Shown here: one piece after another, positions 16,953 to 27,096 of the stretch
How the letters are laid out: each line of letters begins with the position of its first letter
Position numbering within the stretch: the stretch's first letter is position 1
The notes under the pieces: generated by a model
Seen by the model: only the letters and a program-made list of their open reading frames with translations
Database searches by the model: none
What the model was told of the DNA's origin: nothing
Assembly: GCF_018491765.1 (NCBI RefSeq)
Contig: NZ_JABWCU010000013.1
Location: 62,001-126,000, forward strand
Direction: 5' to 3'
Origin: Novosphingobium profundi
Lineage (GTDB): Bacteria; Pseudomonadota; Alphaproteobacteria; Sphingomonadales; Sphingomonadaceae
Length of the DNA: 64,000 nucleotides
Position numbers and translations under genes: made by a program

Positions 16953-18695
16953 ATGAAGAGGCGTTTTTCCCATTTTCTGGCAGGCCTGGCCGCCGCCACG
17001 GCGCTGGTTGCCACACCGGTTCTGGCCGAAGGGCCGACCAGCGCGGACCTGATGAACGACGCTTCCAGCCCGGACGACGTGCTCAGCTACGGCATGGGGC
17101 CCTGGCAGCAGCGCTTCTCCAGCCTCGACACGCTCAATTCCTCGAACGTCTCCAGGCTCGTGCCCGCCTTTGCCGCTTCGCTGGGGGGCGAGAAGCAGCG
17201 CGGCCAGGAAGCCCAGCCGCTGGTCTATGACGGCACGATCTACGTCACCGGCTCCTATTCGCGTCTCTTCGCCTTCGACGCGCGCACCGGCGAGAAGAAA
17301 TGGGAATACAACGCCCGTCTGCCCGACGCGATCATGCCCTGCTGCGACGTCGTCAACCGCGGCGCGGCGATCCACGGCGACAAGGTGATCTTCGCCACGC
17401 TCGACGCGCACCTCGTCGCGCTCGACCGCAAGACCGGCAAGGTGATCTGGAACAAGAAGACCGCCGACTACCAGACCGGCTATTCGGCCACCGCCGCGCC
17501 GCTGATCGTCAAGGACATGGTCATCACCGGCAATTCCGGCGGCGAATTCGGCATCGTGGGCGAAGTGCAGGCGCGCAACGTCGACACCGGCGAGCTGGTC
17601 TGGTCGCGCCCGGTCATCGAGGGCCACATGGGCACGCTGAACGGCAAGCCGAGCACGATGACCGGCAAGCAGGGCGCGACCTGGACCGGCGACTTGTGGA
17701 AGACCGGCGGCGGCGCCACCTGGCTGGGCGGAACCTACGACCCGTCGACCAACATGCTCTTCTTCGGAACCGGCAACCCCGCGCCCTGGAACAGCCACTT
17801 GCGCCCCGGCGACAACCTCTACACCTCCTCCACCCTCGCGATCGACGCCGATACCGGCGAAATCAAGTGGCACTACCAGACCACCCCGCACGATGGCTGG
17901 GATTTCGACGGCGTGAACGAGTTCATCCCTTTCGACGCCACCGTCAACGGCAAGGCGATGAAGCTGGGCGCCAAGGCCGACCGCAACGGCTATTTCTACG
18001 TGCTCGACCGGACGAACGGCAAGCTGATCGGCGCGCACAAGTTCGTCATGCAGACCACTTGGGCCGATGGCATCAACCTCAAGACCGGACGTCCCAACTA
18101 CATCGAGCAGGGCCGCCCCGGCGCGCCAAGCGGCGCCGAGAAGGGCAAGGTGGTGTTCTCCAGCCCCTCGTTCCTGGGCGGCAAGAACTGGATGCCGATG
18201 GCCTATTCGCAGGATACCGGCCTGTTCTACGTGCCTTCGAACGATTGGGGCATGGACATCTGGAACGAGCCGATCGCCTACAAGAAGGGGGCCGCCTACC
18301 TCGGCGCAGGCTTCACCATCAAGCCGATCGCCGAGGACCACATCGGGGCGCTGCGCGCGATGGATCCCAAGACCGGCAAGATCGTGTGGGAATACAAGAA
18401 CCCCGCTCCGCTCTGGGGCGGCGTGCTGACCACCAAGGGCAATCTCGTCTTCACCGGCACCCCCGAAGGTTATCTCAAGGCCTTCGACGCCAAGACCGGC
18501 AAGGAGCTGTGGAAGTTCCAGACCGGCTCGGGCGTGGTCGGCTCGCCGATCACCTGGACGCAGGACGGCGAGCAGTACGTCGCGGTCATGTCGGGCTGGG
18601 GCGGCGCGGTCCCGCTGTGGGGCGGCGAGGTCGCCAAGACCTTCAAGGAAATCAGCCAAGGCGGCATGCTCTGGGTGTTCAAGCTGCCCAAGTAG
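16953..18695 (+). CDS. PQQ-dependent alcohol dehydrogenase, lanthanide type (PedH-like)
   Basis: This 580-residue periplasmic quinoprotein oxidises primary alcohols with PQQ and passes electrons to cytochrome c. Seen: a signal peptide (ending LAEG, about residue 26), eight-bladed propeller W-motifs ([40 protein letters not shown]), the vicinal disulfide Cys130-Cys131 in [11 protein letters not shown], and the active-site segment GWDFDGVNE with Asp317 as the catalytic base. Asp319, two residues on, is the extra acidic ligand that marks lanthanide-dependent enzymes; calcium enzymes have a small residue there. The sequence resembles PedH (ethanol) more than MxaF. There is a strong AGGAGG upstream. 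Confidence 0.92.
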   Translation: MKRRFSHFLAGLAAATALVATPVLAEGPTSADLMNDASSPDDVLSYGMGPWQQRFSSLDTLNSSNVSRLVPAFAASLGGEKQRGQEAQPLVYDGTIYVTGSYSRLFAFDARTGEKKWEYNARLPDAIMPCCDVVNRGAAIHGDKVIFATLDAHLVALDRKTGKVIWNKKTADYQTGYSATAAPLIVKDMVITGNSGGEFGIVGEVQARNVDTGELVWSRPVIEGHMGTLNGKPSTMTGKQGATWTGDLWKTGGGATWLGGTYDPSTNMLFFGTGNPAPWNSHLRPGDNLYTSSTLAIDADTGEIKWHYQTTPHDGWDFDGVNEFIPFDATVNGKAMKLGAKADRNGYFYVLDRTNGKLIGAHKFVMQTTWADGINLKTGRPNYIEQGRPGAPSGAEKGKVVFSSPSFLGGKNWMPMAYSQDTGLFYVPSNDWGMDIWNEPIAYKKGAAYLGAGFTIKPIAEDHIGALRAMDPKTGKIVWEYKNPAPLWGGVLTTKGNLVFTGTPEGYLKAFDAKTGKELWKFQTGSGVVGSPITWTQDGEQYVAVMSGWGGAVPLWGGEVAKTFKEISQGGMLWVFKLPK

Positions 18696-18717
18696 GTCAG
18701 CGCATGCGATGACAACC

Positions 18718-18761
18718 GGAGCGCCAGCGCAACGAGGGAACCCTTGCGAGGCTGGCGCTCC
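18718..18761 (+). terminator. Stable hairpin after the alcohol dehydrogenase gene
   Basis: Perfect 11-bp inverted repeat GGAGCGCCAGC (18718-18728) and GCTGGCGCTCC (18751-18761), with a smaller GCAA/TTGC stem inside the loop, starting 22 bp after the dehydrogenase stop. No T-run follows, so it may protect the 3' end or lower read-through into the regulator gene rather than end transcription fully. Confidence 0.45.
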
Positions 18762-18777
18762 ACCCCTCCCCCGGGAT

Positions 18778-19467
18778 ATGACGAAGATGAACGCACTCGC
18801 ACGGATGGATACGGCCATGGGTGACATGACGAGTCCCGACAAAGTCCTGATCGTCGACGATCATTCGCTCGTGCGCGACGGGCTTCGATCGATCTTCGAC
18901 GACGCCTTTCCCGCCTGCGAGATCCTCGAGGCCGACAGCCTGGGCGGCGCGCTCGAGGCTCTGGCGAGTGGCGGCGACGTCGACCTCGTGCTGCTCGACC
19001 TCAACATCCCCGACGTCTCCCACCTCTCCGGCCTCGAGGCGCTGCGCGACCGCTTTCCCGCGACCCCGGTGGTGATGGTCTCGGGCGTGACCGACCGCAA
19101 CGTCGTGCGCAACGCGCTCGCCGCGGGCGCGGCCGGCTTCGTGCCCAAGTCGCTCAAGCGCAGCGCCATCGTCGAGGCGCTCCAGCTCGTCCTCTCGGGC
19201 GAAATCTACACCCCCGAGCTCGAATGCGACGAGACCCAGACCGCCGAGGAAGACCAGATCCGCGCCCGCATCGAAACGCTCACCCCGCAGCAGCGTGTCG
19301 TCCTCGGCCACCTCGTGGCGGGCCGGCTCAACAAGCAGATCGCCTTTGAGCTCGACGTCTCGATGACCACGGTCAAGGCGCACGTCTCGGCGATCCTGCA
19401 GAAGATGAACGTGTTCAGCCGGACCCAGGCGGTGATCATGGCGGGCAAGATCGGCTTTCGTGCCTGA
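18778..19467 (+). CDS. LuxR-type response regulator
   Basis: This 229-residue protein has a receiver domain (VLIVDDHSLVRDGL; phospho-acceptor Asp74 in LLDLNIPD; switch Lys in VPKSLKR) and a C-terminal LuxR helix-turn-helix (LTPQQRVVLGHLVAGRLNKQIAFELDVSMTTVKAHVSAIL). Regulators of this type (ExaE, AgmR, PedR) control PQQ alcohol dehydrogenase genes in pseudomonads. It lies 82 bp after the dehydrogenase gene and is the best candidate to bind the repeated promoter motif, which is inference. The start is uncertain: ATG 18778 is used; 18787 and 18820 are alternatives. Confidence 0.88.
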   Translation: MTKMNALARMDTAMGDMTSPDKVLIVDDHSLVRDGLRSIFDDAFPACEILEADSLGGALEALASGGDVDLVLLDLNIPDVSHLSGLEALRDRFPATPVVMVSGVTDRNVVRNALAAGAAGFVPKSLKRSAIVEALQLVLSGEIYTPELECDETQTAEEDQIRARIETLTPQQRVVLGHLVAGRLNKQIAFELDVSMTTVKAHVSAILQKMNVFSRTQAVIMAGKIGFRA

Positions 19468-19532
19468 ACGCTGGGCGGTGCGTGCGCGCATCGGGCTGGG
19501 CCTTGCTCCCCATGCCTGCTAATCCCGCCGCC

Positions 19533-19973
19533 ATGAGCCGTGAACCCTTGCGCGAACGCGCCTATTACCGCGCCTTCCTGCCCATCGCCACGCGCTGGCG
19601 CGACAACGACGTCTATGGCCATGCCAACAACGTCGTCTATTATTCCTGGTTCGACACGGTGGTGAACACCTGGCTGATCGAGGCCGGGCTGCTCGACCTC
19701 GAGAGCCCGGCACCGCAAGGGCCGATCGGGCTCGTGGTCGAGACCGGCTGCCGCTACGCCGCCTCGGTGCAGTTCCCGCAGAAGCTCGAAGTGGGCCTGC
19801 GCGTCGCGCGGCTCGGCAGCTCGAGCGTGACCTATCACCTGGGCCTCTTTGTCGCGGGCGAGGACGTCGCGGCAGCCGAAGCGCACTACACCCACGTCTA
19901 CGTCGATCGCGACAGCCGCCGCCCCACGCCGCTGCCCGAGGCCTGGCGCAGCGCCTTCGCCGCACTGACCTGA
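19533..19973 (+). CDS. Acyl-CoA thioesterase, hotdog fold
   Basis: This 146-residue protein of the 4-hydroxybenzoyl-CoA thioesterase group has the signature RWRDNDVYGHANNVVYYSWFD with the catalytic-region Asp, and the following strand-rich region (GLVVETGCRYAASVQFPQKLEVGLRV). It hydrolyses acyl-CoA thioesters in the cytoplasm; the substrate is unknown. It could recycle CoA from acids made by the module. ATG 19533 is used, though 19512 is in frame. It converges with the histidine kinase gene, 15 bp between stops. Confidence 0.82.
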   Translation: MSREPLRERAYYRAFLPIATRWRDNDVYGHANNVVYYSWFDTVVNTWLIEAGLLDLESPAPQGPIGLVVETGCRYAASVQFPQKLEVGLRVARLGSSSVTYHLGLFVAGEDVAAAEAHYTHVYVDRDSRRPTPLPEAWRSAFAALT

Positions 19974-19988
19974 TCGCCAGGGGGCCCG

Positions 19989-22253
19989 TCAGAGCACCTC
20001 GATCTGGCGCAGCAGGGCGCGCAGACGCGCAGGTTTGACCGGCTTGTTGAGAATCGGGAGGCCATGGCGTGCGGCGATCTCGGCCACCTCGGCGCTGCGG
20101 TCGGCGGTGATGAGCAGCGCGGGCACCTCGCGCGCCAGCCGCGCGCGCACCTGCGCCACGGCATCCTCGCCGGTTTGCCCATCGTCGAGGTGAAAGTCGA
20201 CGATGAGCAGCGCCGGCTCCTGCTCGAGCGCGCCCGCAAGCACCGGATCATCGAGGCCGGAGGCCGCGATCGTGTCGAGCCCCCAGTTCTCGAGCAATGC
20301 CTCCATGCCGAGCAGGATCGCGGGATCGTTGTCGATCACGAGGACAAGCCCGCCGCTGCCGGTCTTGCCGCCCGGCTGGGCCGAGGCGCTTTCGCCGGTT
20401 TCGGCCTGGGGCTCGCAACGCGGCGCGCGAATGGTGAACGTCGCCCCCTCGCCCGGTGCCGTCGTCAGGTCGATCGCGTGGTCGAGCACGGCGGTCACGC
20501 GGCGAACGATGGCGAGACCAAGACCCTTGCCGGGGATACGCTGCGTCTTTCCGACACGGCGGAATTCCTCGAAGATCTGGGCCTGGTCCTCAGCCGCGAT
20601 GCCCGGCCCGGTGTCGCGCACACTCACCCAGACTTCCTCCGCGCTGCCCCGCACCTCGACGCGCACGCTGCCCTCCTCGGTGTAGCGGATCGCGTTCGAG
20701 ACGAAGTTCTGCAGCACGCGGCGCAGTAGTCGCGGGTCCGAACGCACCCAAAGGCCCGTCTCGGGGACCTCGAAATCGAGCCCTCCGGCCGCGGCCAGCG
20801 GCGCGAACTCGATACGCAGCGCGCCCAGGATATGGTCGAGCGAAAGCGGCTGGATCTCGGGCTGGACCGCACCGGCGTCGAGGCGCGAGATCTCGAACAG
20901 TGCCTCGAGCAGTTCCTCCACCGAATCGAGCGCGGTCGAGGCCTGCTGGACAAGGCTGGTCTGGCGCTCGGGCATGGCCATGCCGTCCATCGCCGAAACG
21001 AACAGCCGCGCGGCGTTGAGCGGCTGGAGCAGATCGTGGCTGGCCGAGGCGATGAAACTGGTCTTCGAACGGTTCGCGGTCTCGGCCTCGTTCTTGGCCT
21101 CGACCAGCTGGCGGTTGACCTCGACCAGTTCGGCGGTGCGCGCTTCGACGCGGCGTTCGAGCGTTTCCGCGGTTTCGGTGAGCGAGCGCTGGAAGCGCAC
21201 GTGGTCGGTCACGTCGTCGAAGGTGAAGACCATGCCCCCGTTCTTGAGCGGAACCGAACGGATCACGACGTGGCGATCGCCCATCATGCACGCCGTCTCG
21301 AGCTGGCCGAGCGCGCGCGCCGCGCCTTCCTCGCGCCAGTCGAGCGCCTCGGGGCAGTCCAGCCCCTGCTTGCCCACGCACCAGCGCGAAAGCATGGCGT
21401 GAGTCTCGATACCCGGGTTGCCTTCGCGCGCGGTCCGCACGCCGTCGAGGCCAAGAATCGAAAGCACCCCCTCGTTCCAGGCCTGGAGGTTGCCCGCGGC
21501 GTCGAACAGGCAGACCCCCTCGGAGAGCGTGTCGAGCGTGGCCTGGAGCGCGAGGTTGCGCTCGGCCAGCTCGCGCGCGCGCTGGCGCGCGTCCTCGGCC
21601 TTGACCGTGGTGATGTCGGTGTAGATGCCGACGGTACCGCCCTGGCTGGTGCGCAGCTCGTTGATCTGGATCCAGCGCCCGTCCGACAGCGCCTGGACGT
21701 GCGCCCCCTGCGCCCGGCGATGCTGCGCGACGCGGTCCTTGAGCCAGCGCTCGGGCGCAATTCGCGATCCGATCGTCGCGCCGTGCCGGGCGAGGCGCGA
21801 GGCCAGCTCGGAGAATTCGGGCGCGCTGTCCGAGATCGACTCGAAGTAGGGGAAGATCTTCAGGAACGCCCGGTTGCACAGGATCATGCGATCCTCGTCG
21901 TCGAACAGGGCGAAGCCATCGGACAGCGATTCGATCGCGTCGCGCAGCAGCACGCGCGCGGCGGTGGCGTCGGCGTGGGCCTTGGCCAGTTCGGCGTTGG
22001 CGGTGTTGAGCCGCTCGAGCGCGATCTCCAGCGCCCCGGTGCGGTCGCGCACCATGGCCTCGAGCGAGATCGCCGTCTCGAACATCGAGAAGGCCCCGCC
22101 CTGCAGGTCGGTCGAACGCTCGACCCGGTCGATCAGCGCGGCGTTGATCTTTTCCAGTTGCGCCACCCGCTTGCGCAGGCGCGCCAGTTCGTCATCCGGT
22201 TCCTCGCCCGGTGCCGTTCCGCCCCCGGCATCCCCGCTTCGTTCGCGAAGCAT
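19989..22253 (-). CDS. Cytosolic PAS-domain hybrid sensor histidine kinase
   Basis: This 754-residue protein has no membrane segments. Domain order: an N-terminal coiled coil (about 20-105), two PAS-like domains (about 110-220 and 230-355), a second coiled coil, HisKA with the phospho-accepting His406 in ASHDLLQPLNAA, an HATPase domain (NFVSNAIRYT, DTGPGI, GKGLGLAIV) and a C-terminal receiver with Asp686 in LLIVDFHLDD. This layout matches NahK/ErcS-type kinases, which in pseudomonads act on ethanol-oxidation regulators. It lies 37 bp after the FIST-protein gene on the same strand, probably one operon. Expected partner: the LuxR-type regulator at 18778. Confidence 0.88.
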   Translation of the reverse strand: MLRERSGDAGGGTAPGEEPDDELARLRKRVAQLEKINAALIDRVERSTDLQGGAFSMFETAISLEAMVRDRTGALEIALERLNTANAELAKAHADATAARVLLRDAIESLSDGFALFDDEDRMILCNRAFLKIFPYFESISDSAPEFSELASRLARHGATIGSRIAPERWLKDRVAQHRRAQGAHVQALSDGRWIQINELRTSQGGTVGIYTDITTVKAEDARQRARELAERNLALQATLDTLSEGVCLFDAAGNLQAWNEGVLSILGLDGVRTAREGNPGIETHAMLSRWCVGKQGLDCPEALDWREEGAARALGQLETACMMGDRHVVIRSVPLKNGGMVFTFDDVTDHVRFQRSLTETAETLERRVEARTAELVEVNRQLVEAKNEAETANRSKTSFIASASHDLLQPLNAARLFVSAMDGMAMPERQTSLVQQASTALDSVEELLEALFEISRLDAGAVQPEIQPLSLDHILGALRIEFAPLAAAGGLDFEVPETGLWVRSDPRLLRRVLQNFVSNAIRYTEEGSVRVEVRGSAEEVWVSVRDTGPGIAAEDQAQIFEEFRRVGKTQRIPGKGLGLAIVRRVTAVLDHAIDLTTAPGEGATFTIRAPRCEPQAETGESASAQPGGKTGSGGLVLVIDNDPAILLGMEALLENWGLDTIAASGLDDPVLAGALEQEPALLIVDFHLDDGQTGEDAVAQVRARLAREVPALLITADRSAEVAEIAARHGLPILNKPVKPARLRALLRQIEVL

Positions 22254-22290
22254 GGCCTGTTCCTCTCCCTCTCGCGTCTCCTGTCGCGAA

Positions 22291-23442
22291 TCACCTTCCT
22301 ATCGCCAGACCACTGAACGTCTGGTTCATGTGGGCTGCGAGGAATTGCTCACCATAGGTGTTGAACCCGATGATCTTGTTGTCGACGTAAAGCCGCGAAA
22401 GCTCGCGCACGATCTGGCGGTCCTCCGCGTCGAGGCGGTTGAGCACGCAGTCGAAACCGATCACGTGGTCGATCGCGCCAACCTTGCGCGTGACCTTCGC
22501 GACCAGCTCGTTCATCCAGCGGATGCGGTCGATCGGCTCGCCGATGGTCAGCACGACGCCGGTGTCGATCGCGCAGTAGAAAGTCAGCGAACCGTCGGGA
22601 TTGGCCGACTGAATCGAGCGCACGTGGTGCTGCCCGCCGGTGCGCACCATCGGCGGGTGCGCGGCAAAGAAATGCGCGTCGAGCACTTCGGGCGCCTGCC
22701 CGGTGAGGCGCACGTATTCCTCAGCCGCGGGCGCCGCGTTGATCTCGAAGACGGTGCGCGTCTGCGGGTCGGCCTCGGTGATCACCATGCGCGCGGGGCC
22801 GGGCCGGTAGGGGCTTTCGCAAAAGACGTGCATCGGCCGACGGCTGGTGAGCACCGCGATCACCGCGCAATCGCGGTGAAAGGCGCCCTCGTGAAGCACG
22901 CCGGTCTCACTGAAGGAAAGCCCGTCGCCGCTCGAACCGCCGATCAGCTGGATGTCGCCGAGCGCGTGCTGCGCGGTCATCGTCAGCAATTCCTCGCGGT
23001 GCGACAGCCCGTCGACGAAGAACAGCGCGACCTGGTGCACGTCCTGGACCGCCGCGTGGTCGAGCCGCGCGCCCGCCACCAACTGGCGGATCGCGCCTTG
23101 CGCCTCCTGCGGGTCGAAGTGGTCGAGCGCATCGAACCGCAGCGAGACCATCGAGAAGCTCTCGGCGGGAAATCCGACCAGCAGCACGCTTTCAGTGTCG
23201 TAGCCCCGGTCGCTGAGCTCGCCCGCACTGGTGCAGCCGATCAGCGGCACCCCGTCCAAATGCTCGCGCAGCGCGCGGGCCAGATCGTCACGGGGAAAAC
23301 GATTGGAACAGAACAGCAAGGCGCCCGCGAGCTCGGCGCCATCGACCGCCTCGGCCAGTTCACGGGCGACCTGGCCCACGTCGGTCGCGCGCGAGGAACA
23401 GGTCAAAAGCGGCGTATCGCCATGCTCCAACTGGATCTGCAT
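22291..23442 (-). CDS. FIST-domain sensory protein
   Basis: This 383-residue soluble protein has an N-terminal FIST domain (about 30-225; LAGALLFCSNRFPRDDLARAL, LIGCTSAGELSDRGY, LIGGSSGDGLSFSETGV) and a FIST C-terminal domain (about 225-370; GEPIDRIRWMNELV, GFNTYGEQF). FIST domains are predicted ligand-binding sensors for small molecules and often sit beside kinases. It is in line with the hybrid histidine kinase gene 37 bp downstream, so it probably delivers a signal to that kinase. The ligand is unknown. Confidence 0.85.
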   Translation of the reverse strand: MQIQLEHGDTPLLTCSSRATDVGQVARELAEAVDGAELAGALLFCSNRFPRDDLARALREHLDGVPLIGCTSAGELSDRGYDTESVLLVGFPAESFSMVSLRFDALDHFDPQEAQGAIRQLVAGARLDHAAVQDVHQVALFFVDGLSHREELLTMTAQHALGDIQLIGGSSGDGLSFSETGVLHEGAFHRDCAVIAVLTSRRPMHVFCESPYRPGPARMVITEADPQTRTVFEINAAPAAEEYVRLTGQAPEVLDAHFFAAHPPMVRTGGQHHVRSIQSANPDGSLTFYCAIDTGVVLTIGEPIDRIRWMNELVAKVTRKVGAIDHVIGFDCVLNRLDAEDRQIVRELSRLYVDNKIIGFNTYGEQFLAAHMNQTFSGLAIGR

Positions 23443-23627
23443 GCCTATTCCATCTCTCCCGGTGCGACCGTCTCGTTTCGTACAGCCCTGCCTCGTGCGT
23501 TCCCAAAGCCCTGCAATCGTTCGCGCGCCTACCCGTTTCTACGCCCGCAACCCGCCAAGTCCAAGCGGTTTGACCTATATGCGCCGCCTGTGTGCCGTTG
23601 CTGGACAGATGGCCCGGGTGCGCGGCC

Positions 23628-24032
23628 TCACTCGCCGAACGCGCGCCCACGCGGCGGCTCGCCCGCGGCTTCGAGGAGCGCGTTCTCGGCGTCGCTGAAG
23701 ACCCGGCTGCGGATGAAGAAGCGCACGCCTTCGGGCGCCTCGAGGCTCATGCCCGAGCCGCGCCCCGGCACGACGTCGATGGTGACCTGGGTGTGGCGCC
23801 AATACTCGAACTGCGCCGCGCCGATCCACACCGGCGTGTTCCCGGTCAGCGTGCCGAGCAGCACGTCCTGCCCGCCCACCCGGAACTCGCCGGCAACGAA
23901 GCACATCGGCGCCGAGCCGTCGCAGCAGCCGCCCGACTGGTGGAACATCAGATCGCCGTGCCGCTCGCGCAGCCGCTCGATCCAGCTTTCCGCCTCAGGC
24001 GTGGCACGAATCCGGGGCGGGACCTCGCTCAC
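23628..24032 (-). CDS. DUF779 family protein
   Basis: This 134-residue cytosolic protein of the DUF779 family contains MFHQSGGCCDGSAPMCF (Cys-rich) and later WIGAAQFEYWRHTQVTIDVVPGRGSGMSLE. DUF779 genes are commonly beside acetaldehyde-type aldehyde dehydrogenases; the function is unknown, although the Cys/His content would suit a metal or redox site. It starts at a GTG that overlaps the EthD-like stop by 4 bp, showing translational coupling. Region 23443-23627 between it and the FIST gene has no gene. Confidence 0.8.
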   Translation of the reverse strand: MSEVPPRIRATPEAESWIERLRERHGDLMFHQSGGCCDGSAPMCFVAGEFRVGGQDVLLGTLTGNTPVWIGAAQFEYWRHTQVTIDVVPGRGSGMSLEAPEGVRFFIRSRVFSDAENALLEAAGEPPRGRAFGE

Positions 24033-24337
24033 ACCACTTCGGCCACGACGACGCGGACACCGCCGGTCGCGAAATTGGCGAGGTCGGCCACCGCCGCCTG
24101 CGCCTCGGGCGAGGCCATCGCCGCCTCCATGCGCGCCGCATCGGCGAAGAAGATCTGCGCGGTGCGGTACCAGGGCGCCGGCGCGCCATCGGCACCCGGC
24201 AGGGCCTTGAGCAGGACCAGCCGCTCCACGTCGGGTATCCGCTCGGCAATCGGCATATGCGTGTCCGCGTAATAGGCCTCGAACGCCTGCGGATCCGTGG
24301 GATGGTCGTAGATGACGTTGAGCACGATGCGCGCCAT
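24029..24337 (-). CDS. EthD-family small protein (second copy)
   Basis: This 102-residue EthD-like protein has the EAYYADTHMPIAERIPDVERLVLLKAL pattern, closer to the EthD core than the first copy at 9039. It overlaps the downstream DUF779 gene by 4 bp, making a two-gene unit after the aldehyde dehydrogenase terminator. EthD proteins may bind a small hydrophobic molecule as dimers. Its link with aldehyde metabolism is inferred from position only. Confidence 0.78.
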   Translation of the reverse strand: MARIVLNVIYDHPTDPQAFEAYYADTHMPIAERIPDVERLVLLKALPGADGAPAPWYRTAQIFFADAARMEAAMASPEAQAAVADLANFATGGVRVVVAEVV

Positions 24338-24416
24338 GGCCTTTTCCTCTCGCCTATCCGCCCGCGTTCATCGCGGGCCTGTCCCGATCGTACCACCACC
24401 GCCCGTTTCCCGAACG

Positions 24417-24451
24417 AAAAAGACGGTGGGTGACTACGAAGGTCACCCACC
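24417..24451 (-). terminator. Rho-independent terminator of the aldehyde dehydrogenase gene
   Basis: Perfect 10-bp stem GGTGGGTGAC (24425-24434) and GTCACCCACC (24442-24451) with a 7-base loop. On the minus strand the stem is followed by GTCTTTTTC. A second perfect 11-bp inverted repeat (24462-24472 with 24494-24504) lies between this hairpin and the stop codon of the dehydrogenase gene. Confidence 0.8.
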
Positions 24452-24514
24452 GGTCCGAGAGTCCCGGCGCCTGCGGACTGGTGGAGTGAGAGGAGGCGCC
24501 GGGAGGGAGAGAGC

Positions 24515-26035
<1,521 letters not shown>

Positions 26036-26111
26036 CCCCATATCTCCATTTGACCACATCGCTCTTACGCGATTTTTCGCAGTCGAGTTTGGGACGCAGG
26101 ACGGCGCGCGC

Positions 26112-26127
26112 CAATTGTACCATGGAA
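26112..26127 (-). promoter_or_regulatory. Candidate regulon site 6 (aldehyde dehydrogenase promoter)
   Basis: Minus strand TTCCATGGTACAATTG, 76 bp upstream of the aldehyde dehydrogenase start and in the same orientation. TTGTACCATGG (26115-26125) is also present in the pedF/propeller promoter (15170-15180), and GACCTTGGTC (26133-26142) recurs there too. Confidence 0.57.
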
Positions 26128-26175
26128 CGATAGACCTTGGTCGCGGGTCCGGCGCCAGGCCCGCCAAGCGCGATT

Positions 26176-26967
26176 TCAGAAGGCTTGCGCGACCACGCAG
26201 ACCGGGCAGGCCTCCTCGGGCAGGTCGGCGACGGCATCGACCATCGCGCGCACCGCCGCGAGCCGCGCGACGGGCGGCTGCGCCGGCTTCGGTGCGGCGC
26301 TGGCGGCACGCTGCACGGCCAGCCGGGCCGCCTCGCGCAGCGGATTTATCACCGGCACGCGCGAAGCTTGCGCCAGGCGCGCCGCGATCGGCGACATGCA
26401 CGTGCAGCCGAGCAGGATCGCCTCGGCCCCTTGTGCACAGGCCCGCGCAATCGCCGCATCGATCCGCGCGAGCAAGGTTTGCGCCCCCGACCCGACCTGG
26501 CCGAGATACCCCTCGGGGCCGGACAGGTTGGCGAGGTCCTCCTCCAGCCCGACATTGTGGATGGCAAGGCAGCTTGCCTCGTGTCCGTAGGCGCGCAGCA
26601 GCCCCTCGGGCACGAAGTTCATCGAGGCCGGCCAGACCGTGACGATCGCGAATCGGCCCCGTTCGGCCGCGGCCCCCATGCCCGCCTCGCCCGCACCGAC
26701 CACGGGTCGCGCGCTTACGGCGCGCAGCGCGGCCAGGCCGTAGTCGCCCAGCGTGTCGAGCACGAGCGCGTCGACGTCCGCCTCGAGCGCGCAGAGCCCG
26801 GCCTCGAGATGCCCGAGCGCCTGCATGTCGCGCTCGAGCGGCCCGGAAGGGAACACGCCCACGCGCGAAGGCCAGGCCTCGAGCCGGGTTCCCTCGGGCA
26901 GGTCCGCCATCAATTCGGGGCGCACCGGCCCCAGGCTGCGCGGGGTACCGACCAGGGCGAGGCGCAT
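26176..26967 (-). CDS. Aspartate/glutamate/hydantoin racemase-family protein
   Basis: This 263-residue protein resembles the Asp/Glu/hydantoin racemase superfamily: a possible acid/base Cys lies in [12 protein letters not shown] near the C-terminal half and [18 protein letters not shown] in the first half. The first-half position where racemases carry the partner Cys appears to be Asp-Thr, so the enzyme may act as a lyase or decarboxylase-type member instead. Substrate unknown. It reads towards the aldehyde dehydrogenase gene, whose promoter region (26042-26175) separates them. Confidence 0.65.
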   Translation of the reverse strand: MRLALVGTPRSLGPVRPELMADLPEGTRLEAWPSRVGVFPSGPLERDMQALGHLEAGLCALEADVDALVLDTLGDYGLAALRAVSARPVVGAGEAGMGAAAERGRFAIVTVWPASMNFVPEGLLRAYGHEASCLAIHNVGLEEDLANLSGPEGYLGQVGSGAQTLLARIDAAIARACAQGAEAILLGCTCMSPIAARLAQASRVPVINPLREAARLAVQRAASAAPKPAQPPVARLAAVRAMVDAVADLPEEACPVCVVAQAF

Positions 26968-27096
26968 CGCGGATCTCCTTCAATTGATCTAAGTATGTGC
27001 CAATTTGACAGGCAGCCCGCAAGTCCGGCGCCGTCCAGCCCGTCGCTTGCGGAAAACCTGCCTGCGCGCACTTGCCTCCCCCCGCCCCGATTTGCC

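Noticed and set aside
16953..18695. Calling the dehydrogenase MxaF-type methanol dehydrogenase
   Set aside because: It has the extra Asp319, lacks an mxaI-like small subunit gene nearby, and lies with a PedF-type cytochrome.
23495..23515. TTCCCAAAG...TGCAATCG upstream of the FIST gene, similar to the shared motif
   Set aside because: Three extra bases split the motif and the GTRCAA core is absent.
24384..24399. Partial match to the shared promoter motif upstream of the EthD-like gene (GTGGTGGTACGATCG on the minus strand)
   Set aside because: The invariant GTRCAA core is broken (GTACGA) and the CCA part is missing.
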